From Candidatus Latescibacterota bacterium (GTDB lineage Bacteria; Latescibacterota; UBA2968): DNA of 34,550 bases. The stretch is from the NCBI GenBank assembly GCA_022821275.1, contig JAJEDY010000088.1:1-34550 (forward strand). The letters are read 5' to 3'. A program made the translations under genes and the position numbers. The first letter of the stretch is position 1; each line of letters opens with the position of its first letter. Shown piece by piece: positions 25,349-33,238 of this stretch. A model generated the notes under the pieces. It saw only the letters and a list, made by a program, of their open reading frames with translations. It was not told the DNA's origin and ran no database searches.

Positions 25349-26290
25349 CTAAAAAGCGAAGCCCATCCCAAACCGCAAGGGTTGATTCAGATCGTGTTTG
25401 GACTGCTGCCAGGCCACATCCGCCGTGATCTTTGTCCCGACCAGGGGCAATTTCACGCCTGCACCTGCTGTAAGCCCAAAGGAATCGTAGCGGAACATAT
25501 ACCCTCCGCGCAACGCCAGTATATTGCCCAGCCAGGCTTCTCCGCCCACATGGTAGCGCTCTTCCCAGTTGATCAGGAAGTTCATCTCAACCGCCCCGGT
25601 GATATAAAACGGATCGCCTTGCTGTCCATAGACCTCGGCAGCGGTTCCCAGATTGAACGACAGAGGTTGCTGGAACTGCCGTCGCAATACCTCTGTGTCC
25701 TTTCCGAAGTTCCGCAGTGCCATCGACAACCTCAGGCTGCCAAGCCCGGTGTAGAACTTGGTGCCGAAATCCACGTTAAAAGTCGTGTGATTGGTCAGAT
25801 CAAGGTCCTCGCGAGCCAGCATAAAGCGCACGCCAAAGGACAGCTTGTCCGTGAACTTGCGGCTATAGATGAGACTAAAAGCCGATGTGCCCAGGCTGAG
25901 CGTTCGCCCCGTGCCTCCCGGCTGTAAAATCGTGGTCTCCTCCACATCCTCTGGCTTAAAAGTCAGGATGCTGACCCCGATGGTATGCACACCGCTTGTA
26001 TAAGCTATAGCCCCGGTGTTGAATGTAGAATTTACGAGCCACTGCGAATGGCTCAGCGACACTTCCACATTCTCCACACCCGTCATCCCGGCCGGATTCC
26101 ACCACGCGGCATTGACATCGTCTGCAGCTGTTGCATAAGCACTCCCCATTGCCACGGCTCGAGGGCTTTGCGCCACTGCAAGAGGTGAGAAGATTGTCAA
26201 GTCCGGCCGCTTGATAAGCCCACCTGCATATGCTGGAATAGCCATCAATGTCGTGGCGAGCATGCAGATGACAAAAACTTTTTTATACAT
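25349..26290 (-). CDS. PorV/PorQ-family outer-membrane beta-barrel protein
   Basis: The 313-residue protein has a signal peptide (MYKKVFVICMLATTLMAIPA then YAGG) and then the PorV/PorQ (UPF0164-like) pattern: AVAMGSAYATAADDVNAAWW followed by NPAGMTGVENVEVSLSHSQW, then amphipathic beta-strands to a C-terminal phenylalanine (RFGMGFAF), typical of outer-membrane barrels. In Bacteroidetes PorV is the type IX secretion shuttle; in other FCB phyla homologues are common without full T9SS loci, and no other por genes are visible here. AAGGAG is seven bases before the ATG. It is the last gene of the minus-strand outer-membrane operon, 55 bp after the gene for a protein with a type IX-like C-terminus, which makes a secretion-partner relationship plausible. 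Confidence 0.85.
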   Translation of the reverse strand: MYKKVFVICMLATTLMAIPAYAGGLIKRPDLTIFSPLAVAQSPRAVAMGSAYATAADDVNAAWWNPAGMTGVENVEVSLSHSQWLVNSTFNTGAIAYTSGVHTIGVSILTFKPEDVEETTILQPGGTGRTLSLGTSAFSLIYSRKFTDKLSFGVRFMLAREDLDLTNHTTFNVDFGTKFYTGLGSLRLSMALRNFGKDTEVLRRQFQQPLSFNLGTAAEVYGQQGDPFYITGAVEMNFLINWEERYHVGGEAWLGNILALRGGYMFRYDSFGLTAGAGVKLPLVGTKITADVAWQQSKHDLNQPLRFGMGFAF

Positions 26291-26311
26291 ACTTGCACTC
26301 CTTATTCAGAG

Positions 26312-26340
26312 GGGCGATAGGCAGAGACTACCCACCGCCC
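26312..26340 (-). other. Intercistronic RNA hairpin upstream of the PorV-like gene
   Basis: In the minus-strand transcript GGGCGGTGGGTA can pair with TGCCTATCGCCC (12 positions, three of them G-U) around a GTCTC loop. There is no T-tract, so it is more likely an mRNA stability or processing element between two cistrons than a terminator. Confidence 0.6.
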
Positions 26341-26345
26341 GCCGG

Positions 26346-28850
26346 TTACCTGACAGATCCCCCAACCACCACAAATGTCCCGCGCTGGATCTTTCCGTTG
26401 CTTTCTGGCGTCAGGGATTTCACCACGAAGAAATAGACCCCAGCCGGAACCTGTCCCGTCACCGCCTTGGTGAGCTGGATATATTCCGCTTCTCCAACCG
26501 TTGGATTATCGTGGTCAAACTCCGACATCAGATCCCCGGAAACCGAGAAAATCTTCACATTGCACTTAGACGGCAAATTCACAAACCGAATTTTATCCGA
26601 CCCCTCATAGGCGTGAGAACCATCGGCCAAGAAGGGATTGGGCACCACAGACACCTTCGCTTCCAGGCGGTTGGCCTCTGCATAAGCGGCCACTGCCGGA
26701 CTCGTGGGTATCCAGGAATACCGGAAGAACTGCTCGGGAGCAGCCAATCCGCTCTCCAGCCCGCTTTGCACCGATTGCTGGGCAGCCGGCGGCAAATCGG
26801 ATAGCGTCCTGGTGCCATCGCTGCTGGTCCAGGTGCTGTGACCCGTATCATAAGCCGTCACCGCATAGTAATAGGCAAATCCAGCCAGAGATGTATCATC
26901 GGTGTACGCATACCGATCACCTTCTTTGTGCGACGTATCACCGACCTTGATATCCTTCAGGAGTTGCCAGTTGTCGAAGTAAAAATCGCTGCGGTAAACC
27001 CGGTAACCAGCAATATCCTTCGCCTCAGCAGTACCCGCATAATCGGGATCTTCCAGATCGTCGATACTCTGCCAGCTAATTTTGGCCGTAGCTGCCGGTG
27101 TATTCTCAATCCAGGTGTGGATATCCGGCGGCGGGAGCGGCACATCGCCGCCCAGTTCGTACATCGCCTGCGCGTGCTGCGCGTGCTTCATCAAATTCCG
27201 CATGGCCTTATCCGTGTGCAAATCGGCCTGGTTCTGCGGGATATTCCGCTGCCAACCCCACATATTTTCCTCTACTGGCATCGATGCTGTAAAAGCCATC
27301 ACGATCTTCACGCGGTCACCCCTTTGCATATCGTAGGGACCGTAAGTGTGAGAAAACGCATGCCAGTTGGGCGACATGGGTTGCTCGGGGGTCTCGCCCC
27401 GTCGCGTGGGATTGTCCTGCACTGGCAACGGCGCAGTCGGATTGTCCGGCCAGCCCGTGCGTCCGGCGATATTGAACGTACTCACCCGCTCGCCCGGATT
27501 GGCCACCGACACCAGCGCAATACCGATCTCGTCTGTGCTGTGCCGATTGATATCCGGTTCTTCCTTGTGGGTGAACCACGGCACGGCAAAGGGTTGCTCT
27601 GCCACCTTTGGAGCTATGTAATTTGCGTAGTCGTCGTTCACAAAAGGCGGCGTGTAGTCAATCGGGATAGCCCCCACATACTGCCCGGCCAGAAGTTCTC
27701 CGCGCTCCTGGAAATTCAGCCGTCCCCAGCAGCACTGGTTTTCGGGCTGGTGGGGATCGCCCGCATCGTCATGCGCGGTCAGCGGAGAATCCCAGTCAAA
27801 CGCATAGCTCATCTTCATGCCCACTGCGTCGGCTACATCCGCGTGATTCGGGTCAGCCGTTCCATAGTTGGCCGCCTCGGTATAGCGGTACACATCGTCC
27901 TGAATTACATTGTAGTTCTCCGTTTCAGACCGACGCAATAACCAGTAGTAATACCCCCGCGCTCTATCTACGCGGTCGCGGTTGGCCGTACCGCCTTCTG
28001 TGGGCCAGAAATAGTTGTAAAACGCAAAATAAACATCCTTGAGATTCAGCCCGGCACCCCCGTTGAGATCGGCAACGCCATCGCCATCGGAGTCTCCGGT
28101 ATTCTCAAATATGTTCTCCACAATGATGAAGTCATCCCAGTCTCGAAACGTCCACTGGTAAATCTTCTTCGTGCCCTGTATCCCGGCCTCGGTGGTCCAC
28201 TTGGCAATCGCCACCAATTCTCCAAACCGCTTGTGCTCTGGCTTCATATACGTGTGGAAATCCCAATTGAGGATCTCCACGATATTTTCCGCGCCAGGAT
28301 GCGGCTGCCCCGGATACCAGTTCTTGGCCTCCCCTATCGGAATCCCCTTGAGCGGATGCTGAGGATCCATCCCCACACCCAGTTGCCCTTCGATTTCCGT
28401 ACTCACCGGATACTCCATCGGCGTGATGTCCGGGCTGGTGGTCAGGCTCGTAAACGATACCACGAGATCCTTTCCGCGCGAGGGCGTGTATTCCGATGGG
28501 TCGGGTCTGGTGATAATAAATGTGCCCAGGCTCCGCGCTGTGGCCGTTCTCAGCAGATAATTTTGCACCCACTGGTTGGACCCCGGCCATCCGCGACTAT
28601 CCCACAAACTGCCGGGCAAGCGGTTCCGCCCCGGATAAGCCACGCCCTCCATGCTGGCGCGCCGGCTTCCATCTCGATCCGGACCGTGCATGCCTGTGTT
28701 CATCAGCCCCGTCCAGAGCTTGCTACGCCGCAGGTTGCGCCACGGCAGCCGAGGAATATTCTGAGCGGCTACCTCGCAGGCCAGAGACATCACAAAGATT
28801 CCCACAAGGATTGCCCCGGCCGTGCGAGAAAATTTCGCATACATTTTCAT
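26346..28850 (-). CDS. Large secreted protein with FN3-like region and type IX-like C-terminal domain
   Basis: From the ATG at 28850 the protein has 834 residues and a signal peptide (MKMYAKFSRTAGAILVGIFV then MSLACEVAAQ). An in-frame ATG at 28973 lies inside the TonB gene and would put 41 residues before the signal, so it is rejected; AGGAT precedes the chosen start. The body contains a DSDGDGVADLNGG calcium-loop-like motif, an FN3-like stretch (AKISWQSIDDLEDPDY, IAGYRVYRSDFYF, AYYYAVTAYDTGHS) and a C-terminal module VVPNPFLADG, KIRFVNLPSKCNVKIFSVSG, AGVYFFVVKS, which is the fold of type IX sorting or FlgD-like Ig domains. It is probably surface-exposed. It is encoded directly between the TonB receptor and the PorV-like protein, a suggestive receptor-cargo-shuttle arrangement. 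Enzymatic function is not apparent. Confidence 0.82.
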   Translation of the reverse strand: MKMYAKFSRTAGAILVGIFVMSLACEVAAQNIPRLPWRNLRRSKLWTGLMNTGMHGPDRDGSRRASMEGVAYPGRNRLPGSLWDSRGWPGSNQWVQNYLLRTATARSLGTFIITRPDPSEYTPSRGKDLVVSFTSLTTSPDITPMEYPVSTEIEGQLGVGMDPQHPLKGIPIGEAKNWYPGQPHPGAENIVEILNWDFHTYMKPEHKRFGELVAIAKWTTEAGIQGTKKIYQWTFRDWDDFIIVENIFENTGDSDGDGVADLNGGAGLNLKDVYFAFYNYFWPTEGGTANRDRVDRARGYYYWLLRRSETENYNVIQDDVYRYTEAANYGTADPNHADVADAVGMKMSYAFDWDSPLTAHDDAGDPHQPENQCCWGRLNFQERGELLAGQYVGAIPIDYTPPFVNDDYANYIAPKVAEQPFAVPWFTHKEEPDINRHSTDEIGIALVSVANPGERVSTFNIAGRTGWPDNPTAPLPVQDNPTRRGETPEQPMSPNWHAFSHTYGPYDMQRGDRVKIVMAFTASMPVEENMWGWQRNIPQNQADLHTDKAMRNLMKHAQHAQAMYELGGDVPLPPPDIHTWIENTPAATAKISWQSIDDLEDPDYAGTAEAKDIAGYRVYRSDFYFDNWQLLKDIKVGDTSHKEGDRYAYTDDTSLAGFAYYYAVTAYDTGHSTWTSSDGTRTLSDLPPAAQQSVQSGLESGLAAPEQFFRYSWIPTSPAVAAYAEANRLEAKVSVVPNPFLADGSHAYEGSDKIRFVNLPSKCNVKIFSVSGDLMSEFDHDNPTVGEAEYIQLTKAVTGQVPAGVYFFVVKSLTPESNGKIQRGTFVVVGGSVR

Positions 28851-28862
28851 GTCATATCCTCT

Positions 28863-28875
28863 ATCTAAGTTAGAT
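28863..28875 (-). other. Small palindrome next to the intercistronic hairpin
   Basis: ATCTAA-G-TTAGAT is a perfect 6-bp inverted repeat immediately adjacent to the larger hairpin at 28876-28906. It could form a second small stem in the transcript or act as a DNA operator. Confidence 0.5.
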
Positions 28876-28906
28876 CCGCGGTATGGGCGCAGTGCCCACA
28901 CCGCGG
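28876..28906 (-). other. Strong intercistronic hairpin between TonB and secreted-protein genes
   Basis: In the minus-strand transcript CCGCGGTGTGGGC pairs with GCCCATACCGCGG over 13 positions with a single G-U, around the loop ACTGC. No T-tract follows. A stem this strong in a 68-bp intercistronic gap suggests control of mRNA stability or differential expression of the genes on either side. Confidence 0.75.
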
Positions 28907-28918
28907 CACCATGCCTGC

Positions 28919-31900
28919 TTACCAGGTCAACCGCAGCCCTGCAAATACCAGGCGCGGATTGGTCCTCGTCCATCTGCTCAACTCACCGGCATCGCCGCCG
29001 AACTGCACGAATAACGGATCCGTGGGTTGTGATTCAAGCAATCCCCAACGCACGTAGTCTGGACTCGTGGATGGCGAGCCTCTGAAGTTGAACAAATTTT
29101 CGATCTCCACATAAAGCAACGGGCGGATGCCCCTGATGTTGAATCCCTTTTGGAAGCTGAAATCAACCGTCGAGATCGTGGGACCCTCTTTCTTCAGGTT
29201 CAGACTGGTTTTCGGATCCTGGAAATCGAAGATCCGCCCCGTGAAGATGCGGTAGATCATGTTCACACGAACGTCGCCAAACAGCTTGCTGCCCCAGAAC
29301 ATCTCGCCGGGACCAAAATCGGGCGGACTGGCGTAAACCAGTACCAGGCTCCCATTTGTCCGCGTGGCATCGCTACGCCCGCCTTCCACACTCCAGCCCG
29401 TCGTCGAAAAGGCGTAAAGCCCCCGCAATGCTGCTTGCTCCTCACTGGACAGCCCGCTCTGCTCCCACAAGGGATAAAATATTCCATTGTTGGTCGCATA
29501 CATCGCACCCTGGCCGAACCCGCCAGCCAGACCCCGGTCAACCACAGCCTGCGCTTTTGCCTTCAATTCTTCCAGCTTGGCACCAGTCGGTGGATCGGGG
29601 ATCTCTGCGCCCGTATTCGGGTCAATTGTGTGACTGACCCAGTACCGGTTGGGATCGGCAACATAGGATGCATCGGGATAGATGCTGGCGCCCATATTGC
29701 CCCGCTTGGTGCCGCCAATGGTCAGGCGCTCGCCCCAGCCAAAGTTGAGTGCGGCTTTGAACGAGAAGTTGTGCTTCAACCCCTTCTTCAATGCCAGTTC
29801 GATACCGCGGGTCGTGGTGTGACCTCTCGGACCCTGCGAACGGGTCTTCGCCTTGCCACCCTGCTGTGGGTCCTGGAATACCGCACCATTAACACTCAAA
29901 AATCCATTGGTGATGCGGTAATAAGCAGTGCCCTGAAGAGAATAATCGCTGATGAAATTCCACTCTGTGCCCAGCTCAAAAGCCGTAGAGACCTGCGAAT
30001 GCTGCAAGGAGTAGAACTGGTCAATCACAAAGCCCGCGCCAAACGAGTCGTTCCGATCCAACGCATTGTTCTCTTCTTGCGGGCTGATAACCCCGTCGTT
30101 GTTTAGGTCAAGCGAGTGCGGACCTGTGGATTGCCAGTTCTGCTGGTATATCCGGCGGAAATCCGGACGGGTGTGGAATTTTCCATAGAAGAAGTGAATC
30201 TTCGACTTGGCCGTAATGGGATGCGAGATCCCAATTCGCGGCATAAACCAGTTCATCGGCTGCATATTCCCGTACTGCGCATGCTCTCGGAAACGCGTGT
30301 AGTTGTAGCCCATTGGCGTTCCCTGGTAAGGATAAAGCAACGCCTCACCGCCGTTATACCGCTCGTAGCGGAAGCCAGCATTGATGATCAAACCCTCAAA
30401 CTCCATCTTGTCCTGCACATAAGCGTGGACTTCGGTGGGCGTGATCCCCTCACCTGGCACATAGCGCTTGCCCCAGTAAATCAACCACCGGGTGCGCCCA
30501 TCCACATTTTCATACGTCTCGGTCTTCCAGTTGTTGTAGCGATAAAACGTAAAACCGCCCTTCAAGAAGTGCGTGCGGGTCACCTGGCTCGCCAGATCAA
30601 ACCGGATTGCCAACTTGTTCTGCTGCCCAACGCGCAGATCCCGCACCTGCCCGGGATCGGTGTAAAACCACCCGTCATTATCCAGGGATGGGTTTATCGT
30701 CACACTTGGAATATCAATGGTGTCCTGCTTGCTGGCAATATACGACAGCCGCACCTCGTAGAACGTCTTTGCCGATAGGGTGTGGATGCTGGACACATAG
30801 AACATGTTGTCCGTCACCTGCCACTCCCCACCGAGTTTTCCGCGTTCATCGAGGAAAATCGCCCTGGAATCGAAACCATCTGCATAGCGACCTTTGCGAC
30901 TGGAATACAGCCCACCTGCACGGAGCTTGATATCAGGTGTGGCACTATAAGTCAATTTGTAACTCACATCCGCGTTAAATGGCTCGCGCTCAGTCGGCTG
31001 GGGCAGGTTCCGCGGCTGAACATCGTGCCTTGTGGTGGCAAAGAACGACAGATCGCGGTTAATAGGCCCCGAAAGGGACGCCTCTAAAAAATGCCCTTGC
31101 ACATCTGTATAATCGCTCGAAGGCCGCTGATGCACCTTCCGACCATTGGCTGTTTCATTCTCCCATTCAGAATCGCCGTACTTCAGCCGGCCCTGATGCA
31201 CGAAGCTCTCGTAAGCATTGTTGCCCCAGTGCTTTTGTTGCGCTGGCGAATACCGATAGTGAAACTGTCCGTGGTAATCCCGCCCACCGTCTTTGGTTAC
31301 AATCTGGATAGAGCCGGTGTTGCCGTATTCGGCATTCAACCCGCCGGCCAGCACCGTGATCTCTGAAATCGCCGACGTATTAACATCGCCGCTCCAGTTT
31401 TGCGTGCCTCCGCGGGTGCCCGTCCCGCGCCGTCCGTCCGAGTGCGTTAGCCGCACACCATCTACCACATACTCGGCCACTTCGCCGCCATCGCCACCCA
31501 GAAAGGCATTGCGGATCCGATTTGTGCCATCGGTATTGACACCCGCCTCCAGCTCGATAAAGTCATCCAGGTCGCGGATAATGGGCAGCACTGCAATATC
31601 CTCGGCGGTCACCACATAACGGCTCTCCGTCACATCTGCCTCTACCGGAGGCCGCTCTGCAATAACGGTCATCTCACCCAGTTCCAGAGCCGCTTCATTG
31701 AGGGAGAAATCAACAGTCGTCGTCAGATCCGACGCAACCCGCACATCGGACCTGGTCTCACCCGTGTACCCGACCATCGACGCCTTCACCGTGTAGCTCC
31801 CCGGATCTACGGAAAGAATAAAATAATACCCCTCTGCATCGGTTGTTGCCCCACGAGTCGTCCCTTCCACCAGCACGTTGGCACCCGGCAGAGCTTCTCC

Positions 31901-32014
31901 AGCCTTATCGACTATACGACCAGTAATTTTTCCCGTTGTCGCCGCTTCGGCCAGGCTGACAAAACCGAGGGCAAAAATTACAACGAGAACAAAACCCAGA
32001 CATTTTCTGTACAT
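28919..32014 (-). CDS. TonB-dependent receptor with N-terminal carboxypeptidase-regulatory-like domain
   Basis: The 1,031-residue protein has a signal peptide (MYRKCLGFVLVVIFALGFVS then LAEA), a carboxypeptidase-regulatory-like beta-sandwich at about 27-105 (GKITGRIVDKAGEALPGANV, TTDAEGYYFILSVDPGSYTV), a plug at about 110-240 (LPIIRDLDDFIELEAGVN, YVVDGVRLTHSDGRRG, ITVLAGGLNAEYGNTGSIQI) and then alternating hydrophobic strands to the C-terminal LVFAGLRLTW, an outer-membrane barrel ending. It imports an unknown ligand across the outer membrane using TonB energy. A SusD-like partner is absent; instead a secreted protein with a type IX-like C-terminus and a PorV-like barrel follow. AAGGAGG is seven bases before the ATG. 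It starts 22 bp after the small beta-barrel gene in the same operon. Confidence 0.92.
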   Translation of the reverse strand: MYRKCLGFVLVVIFALGFVSLAEAATTGKITGRIVDKAGEALPGANVLVEGTTRGATTDAEGYYFILSVDPGSYTVKASMVGYTGETRSDVRVASDLTTTVDFSLNEAALELGEMTVIAERPPVEADVTESRYVVTAEDIAVLPIIRDLDDFIELEAGVNTDGTNRIRNAFLGGDGGEVAEYVVDGVRLTHSDGRRGTGTRGGTQNWSGDVNTSAISEITVLAGGLNAEYGNTGSIQIVTKDGGRDYHGQFHYRYSPAQQKHWGNNAYESFVHQGRLKYGDSEWENETANGRKVHQRPSSDYTDVQGHFLEASLSGPINRDLSFFATTRHDVQPRNLPQPTEREPFNADVSYKLTYSATPDIKLRAGGLYSSRKGRYADGFDSRAIFLDERGKLGGEWQVTDNMFYVSSIHTLSAKTFYEVRLSYIASKQDTIDIPSVTINPSLDNDGWFYTDPGQVRDLRVGQQNKLAIRFDLASQVTRTHFLKGGFTFYRYNNWKTETYENVDGRTRWLIYWGKRYVPGEGITPTEVHAYVQDKMEFEGLIINAGFRYERYNGGEALLYPYQGTPMGYNYTRFREHAQYGNMQPMNWFMPRIGISHPITAKSKIHFFYGKFHTRPDFRRIYQQNWQSTGPHSLDLNNDGVISPQEENNALDRNDSFGAGFVIDQFYSLQHSQVSTAFELGTEWNFISDYSLQGTAYYRITNGFLSVNGAVFQDPQQGGKAKTRSQGPRGHTTTRGIELALKKGLKHNFSFKAALNFGWGERLTIGGTKRGNMGASIYPDASYVADPNRYWVSHTIDPNTGAEIPDPPTGAKLEELKAKAQAVVDRGLAGGFGQGAMYATNNGIFYPLWEQSGLSSEEQAALRGLYAFSTTGWSVEGGRSDATRTNGSLVLVYASPPDFGPGEMFWGSKLFGDVRVNMIYRIFTGRIFDFQDPKTSLNLKKEGPTISTVDFSFQKGFNIRGIRPLLYVEIENLFNFRGSPSTSPDYVRWGLLESQPTDPLFVQFGGDAGELSRWTRTNPRLVFAGLRLTW

Positions 32015-32036
32015 CGAAAAGCCTCCTTAGTGAAAA

Positions 32037-32735
32037 CTACCAGTAATATTTAATTCCACCCGACAGATCTATCGCCTGCATTGGGAAAACCTTCTCCAGC
32101 CCCCAATCCTCTAAGGGACGGAGTTCGCCCATAATCACATTATACCGCAGGCGAAGATCGATCACAAATTGCTCGGACCCCGCGATGCTGATCCCACCGC
32201 CAAAGGAGAACGTCAGCGCCGCCACCTTGTCGTGAAAGGCGGGATTTAGAACGCTGGTATCCAGGGACGTTCCCGACTGACCGGGAAAAATCAATCCCGA
32301 CACCTCGTTCGAAAATCCGAAGAACCCGACGCCACCCATTATATAAGGCGATGTGCCTCCACCCAACTCATTGAAATGGAGCAATCCACTGGCGACCACA
32401 CTATTGAATGTCACGCCTTGATCGACATTTGGGCTGCGGTAGTTCTGGCTGTCAATTGGCCAGGTGAACTCTCGCGTATCCAGATCGCCACCCAGCATCG
32501 AAGAATAGTGATACTCGACCTCGGCGACAATCCTCGACGAAGCTATATAGTTATAGCTAATCCCCAACTTGGGAGACGCAGAGTACCATTCGCCAAATTT
32601 GAACAACGGCACATTTGCACTCCCGAAAAATCCGATCCCCGACTGGCCTTTTTCTAAAGCACCAGCCGTGGAAACCGAAATTAGAACCGCCCCAACGAGG
32701 CATAGTGTTCTAAACATATTTCTCAACATCCGCAT
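32037..32735 (-). CDS. Outer-membrane beta-barrel protein
   Basis: From the ATG at 32735 the protein has 232 residues; AAGGAGG lies eight bases before this codon, so it is preferred to the in-frame ATG at 32789. It has a signal peptide (MRMLRNMFRTLCLVGAVLIS) and then alternating strands such as LGISYNYIASSRIVAEVEYH, SPYIMGGVGFFGFSNEV and LTFSFGGGISIAG, ending IDLSGGIKYYW, with the C-terminal aromatic residue expected of a barrel. It resembles the OmpA-like/OMP_b-brl eight-strand class. Specific function unknown. It heads the four-gene outer-membrane operon and lies just downstream of a good promoter and a palindrome. Confidence 0.82.
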   Translation of the reverse strand: MRMLRNMFRTLCLVGAVLISVSTAGALEKGQSGIGFFGSANVPLFKFGEWYSASPKLGISYNYIASSRIVAEVEYHYSSMLGGDLDTREFTWPIDSQNYRSPNVDQGVTFNSVVASGLLHFNELGGGTSPYIMGGVGFFGFSNEVSGLIFPGQSGTSLDTSVLNPAFHDKVAALTFSFGGGISIAGSEQFVIDLRLRYNVIMGELRPLEDWGLEKVFPMQAIDLSGGIKYYW

Positions 32736-32848
32736 AAGCTGTCCCTCCTTTTGAATATGGTGGGGAATACAACACGGTATCGCATTCAATTCAAATACTC
32801 CTCCTTTCTCCGGCTCAAATTATTTTACATTACAAAACATCTGCTTAG

Positions 32849-32862
32849 TAAGTAGTTACTTA
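32849..32862. promoter_or_regulatory. Palindrome near the transcription start of the outer-membrane operon
   Basis: TAAGTA-GT-TACTTA is a perfect 6-bp inverted repeat with a 2-bp spacer. It lies about 6 bp downstream of the -10 box of the predicted minus-strand promoter, where a repressor would block initiation. No regulator gene is nearby. Confidence 0.4.
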
Positions 32863-32867
32863 TCAAA

Positions 32868-32896
32868 AATTTAGAGCACCTGTACTCAGATGTCAA
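32868..32896 (-). promoter_or_regulatory. Sigma70-like promoter of the outer-membrane operon
   Basis: On the minus strand a perfect TTGACA (32891-32896) is separated by exactly 17 bp from TAAATT (32868-32873), about 130 bp upstream of the first operon gene. The intervening leader contains no obvious ORF. Confidence 0.65.
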
Positions 32897-33171
32897 GCCG
32901 TTTCGATACAAAAAATGGTAAATATCCTAATAATTGACTAAACATTTTTTTCTAACTTTCAGACACAAGTACAAAAAAAACCATCTATACCATGCCCTCC
33001 CGCTGGTTTTTAGACGGTTTTAACTCCAAACTAATAATGCAAATAAATAATTGATTATTGTCTATTTATGACAAATTCCTAATATATTTACACATTTTCA
33101 CTTATATCATAGATAATATGCATTAAAATTTCTCCCAATGTCAAGTGTTTTTTCACACCTCTTTCCCGCGC

Positions 33172-33200
33172 TTGACAACGCCTTTTAACCCCCTTAACTT
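33172..33200 (+). promoter_or_regulatory. Sigma70-like promoter of the TPR/SUMF1 gene
   Basis: TTGACA (33172-33177), a 17-bp spacer and TAACTT (33195-33200) lie about 38 bp before the ATG at 33239. The -35 box is perfect and the -10 box matches the consensus at four of six positions. Confidence 0.55.
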
Positions 33201-33238
33201 TTCAATATCTACTAATTGTATTCTTTACGGATATCCCC

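Larger units (their letters stand above)
32736..33238. other. AT-rich gene-free divergent region
   Basis: This 503-bp stretch separates the minus-strand outer-membrane operon from the plus-strand SUMF1-fold gene. It is visibly far more AT-rich than the coding DNA around it and I see no convincing ORF. It holds three CTTGACA motifs (minus at 32891-32897 and 33139-33145, plus at 33171-33177), two 6-2-6 palindromes (32849-32862 TAAGTA-GT-TACTTA and 33046-33059 AATAAT-TG-ATTATT) and several homopolymer A/T tracts. It looks like a two-sided promoter region, possibly with regulator sites; no tRNA or known riboswitch is recognised. Confidence 0.6.

Noticed and set aside
28851-28973. Longer N-terminus for the secreted protein with the type IX-like C-terminus
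   Set aside because: The extension overlaps the end of the TonB gene and would place 41 residues in front of an obvious signal peptide; the ATG at 28850 has its own Shine-Dalgarno.
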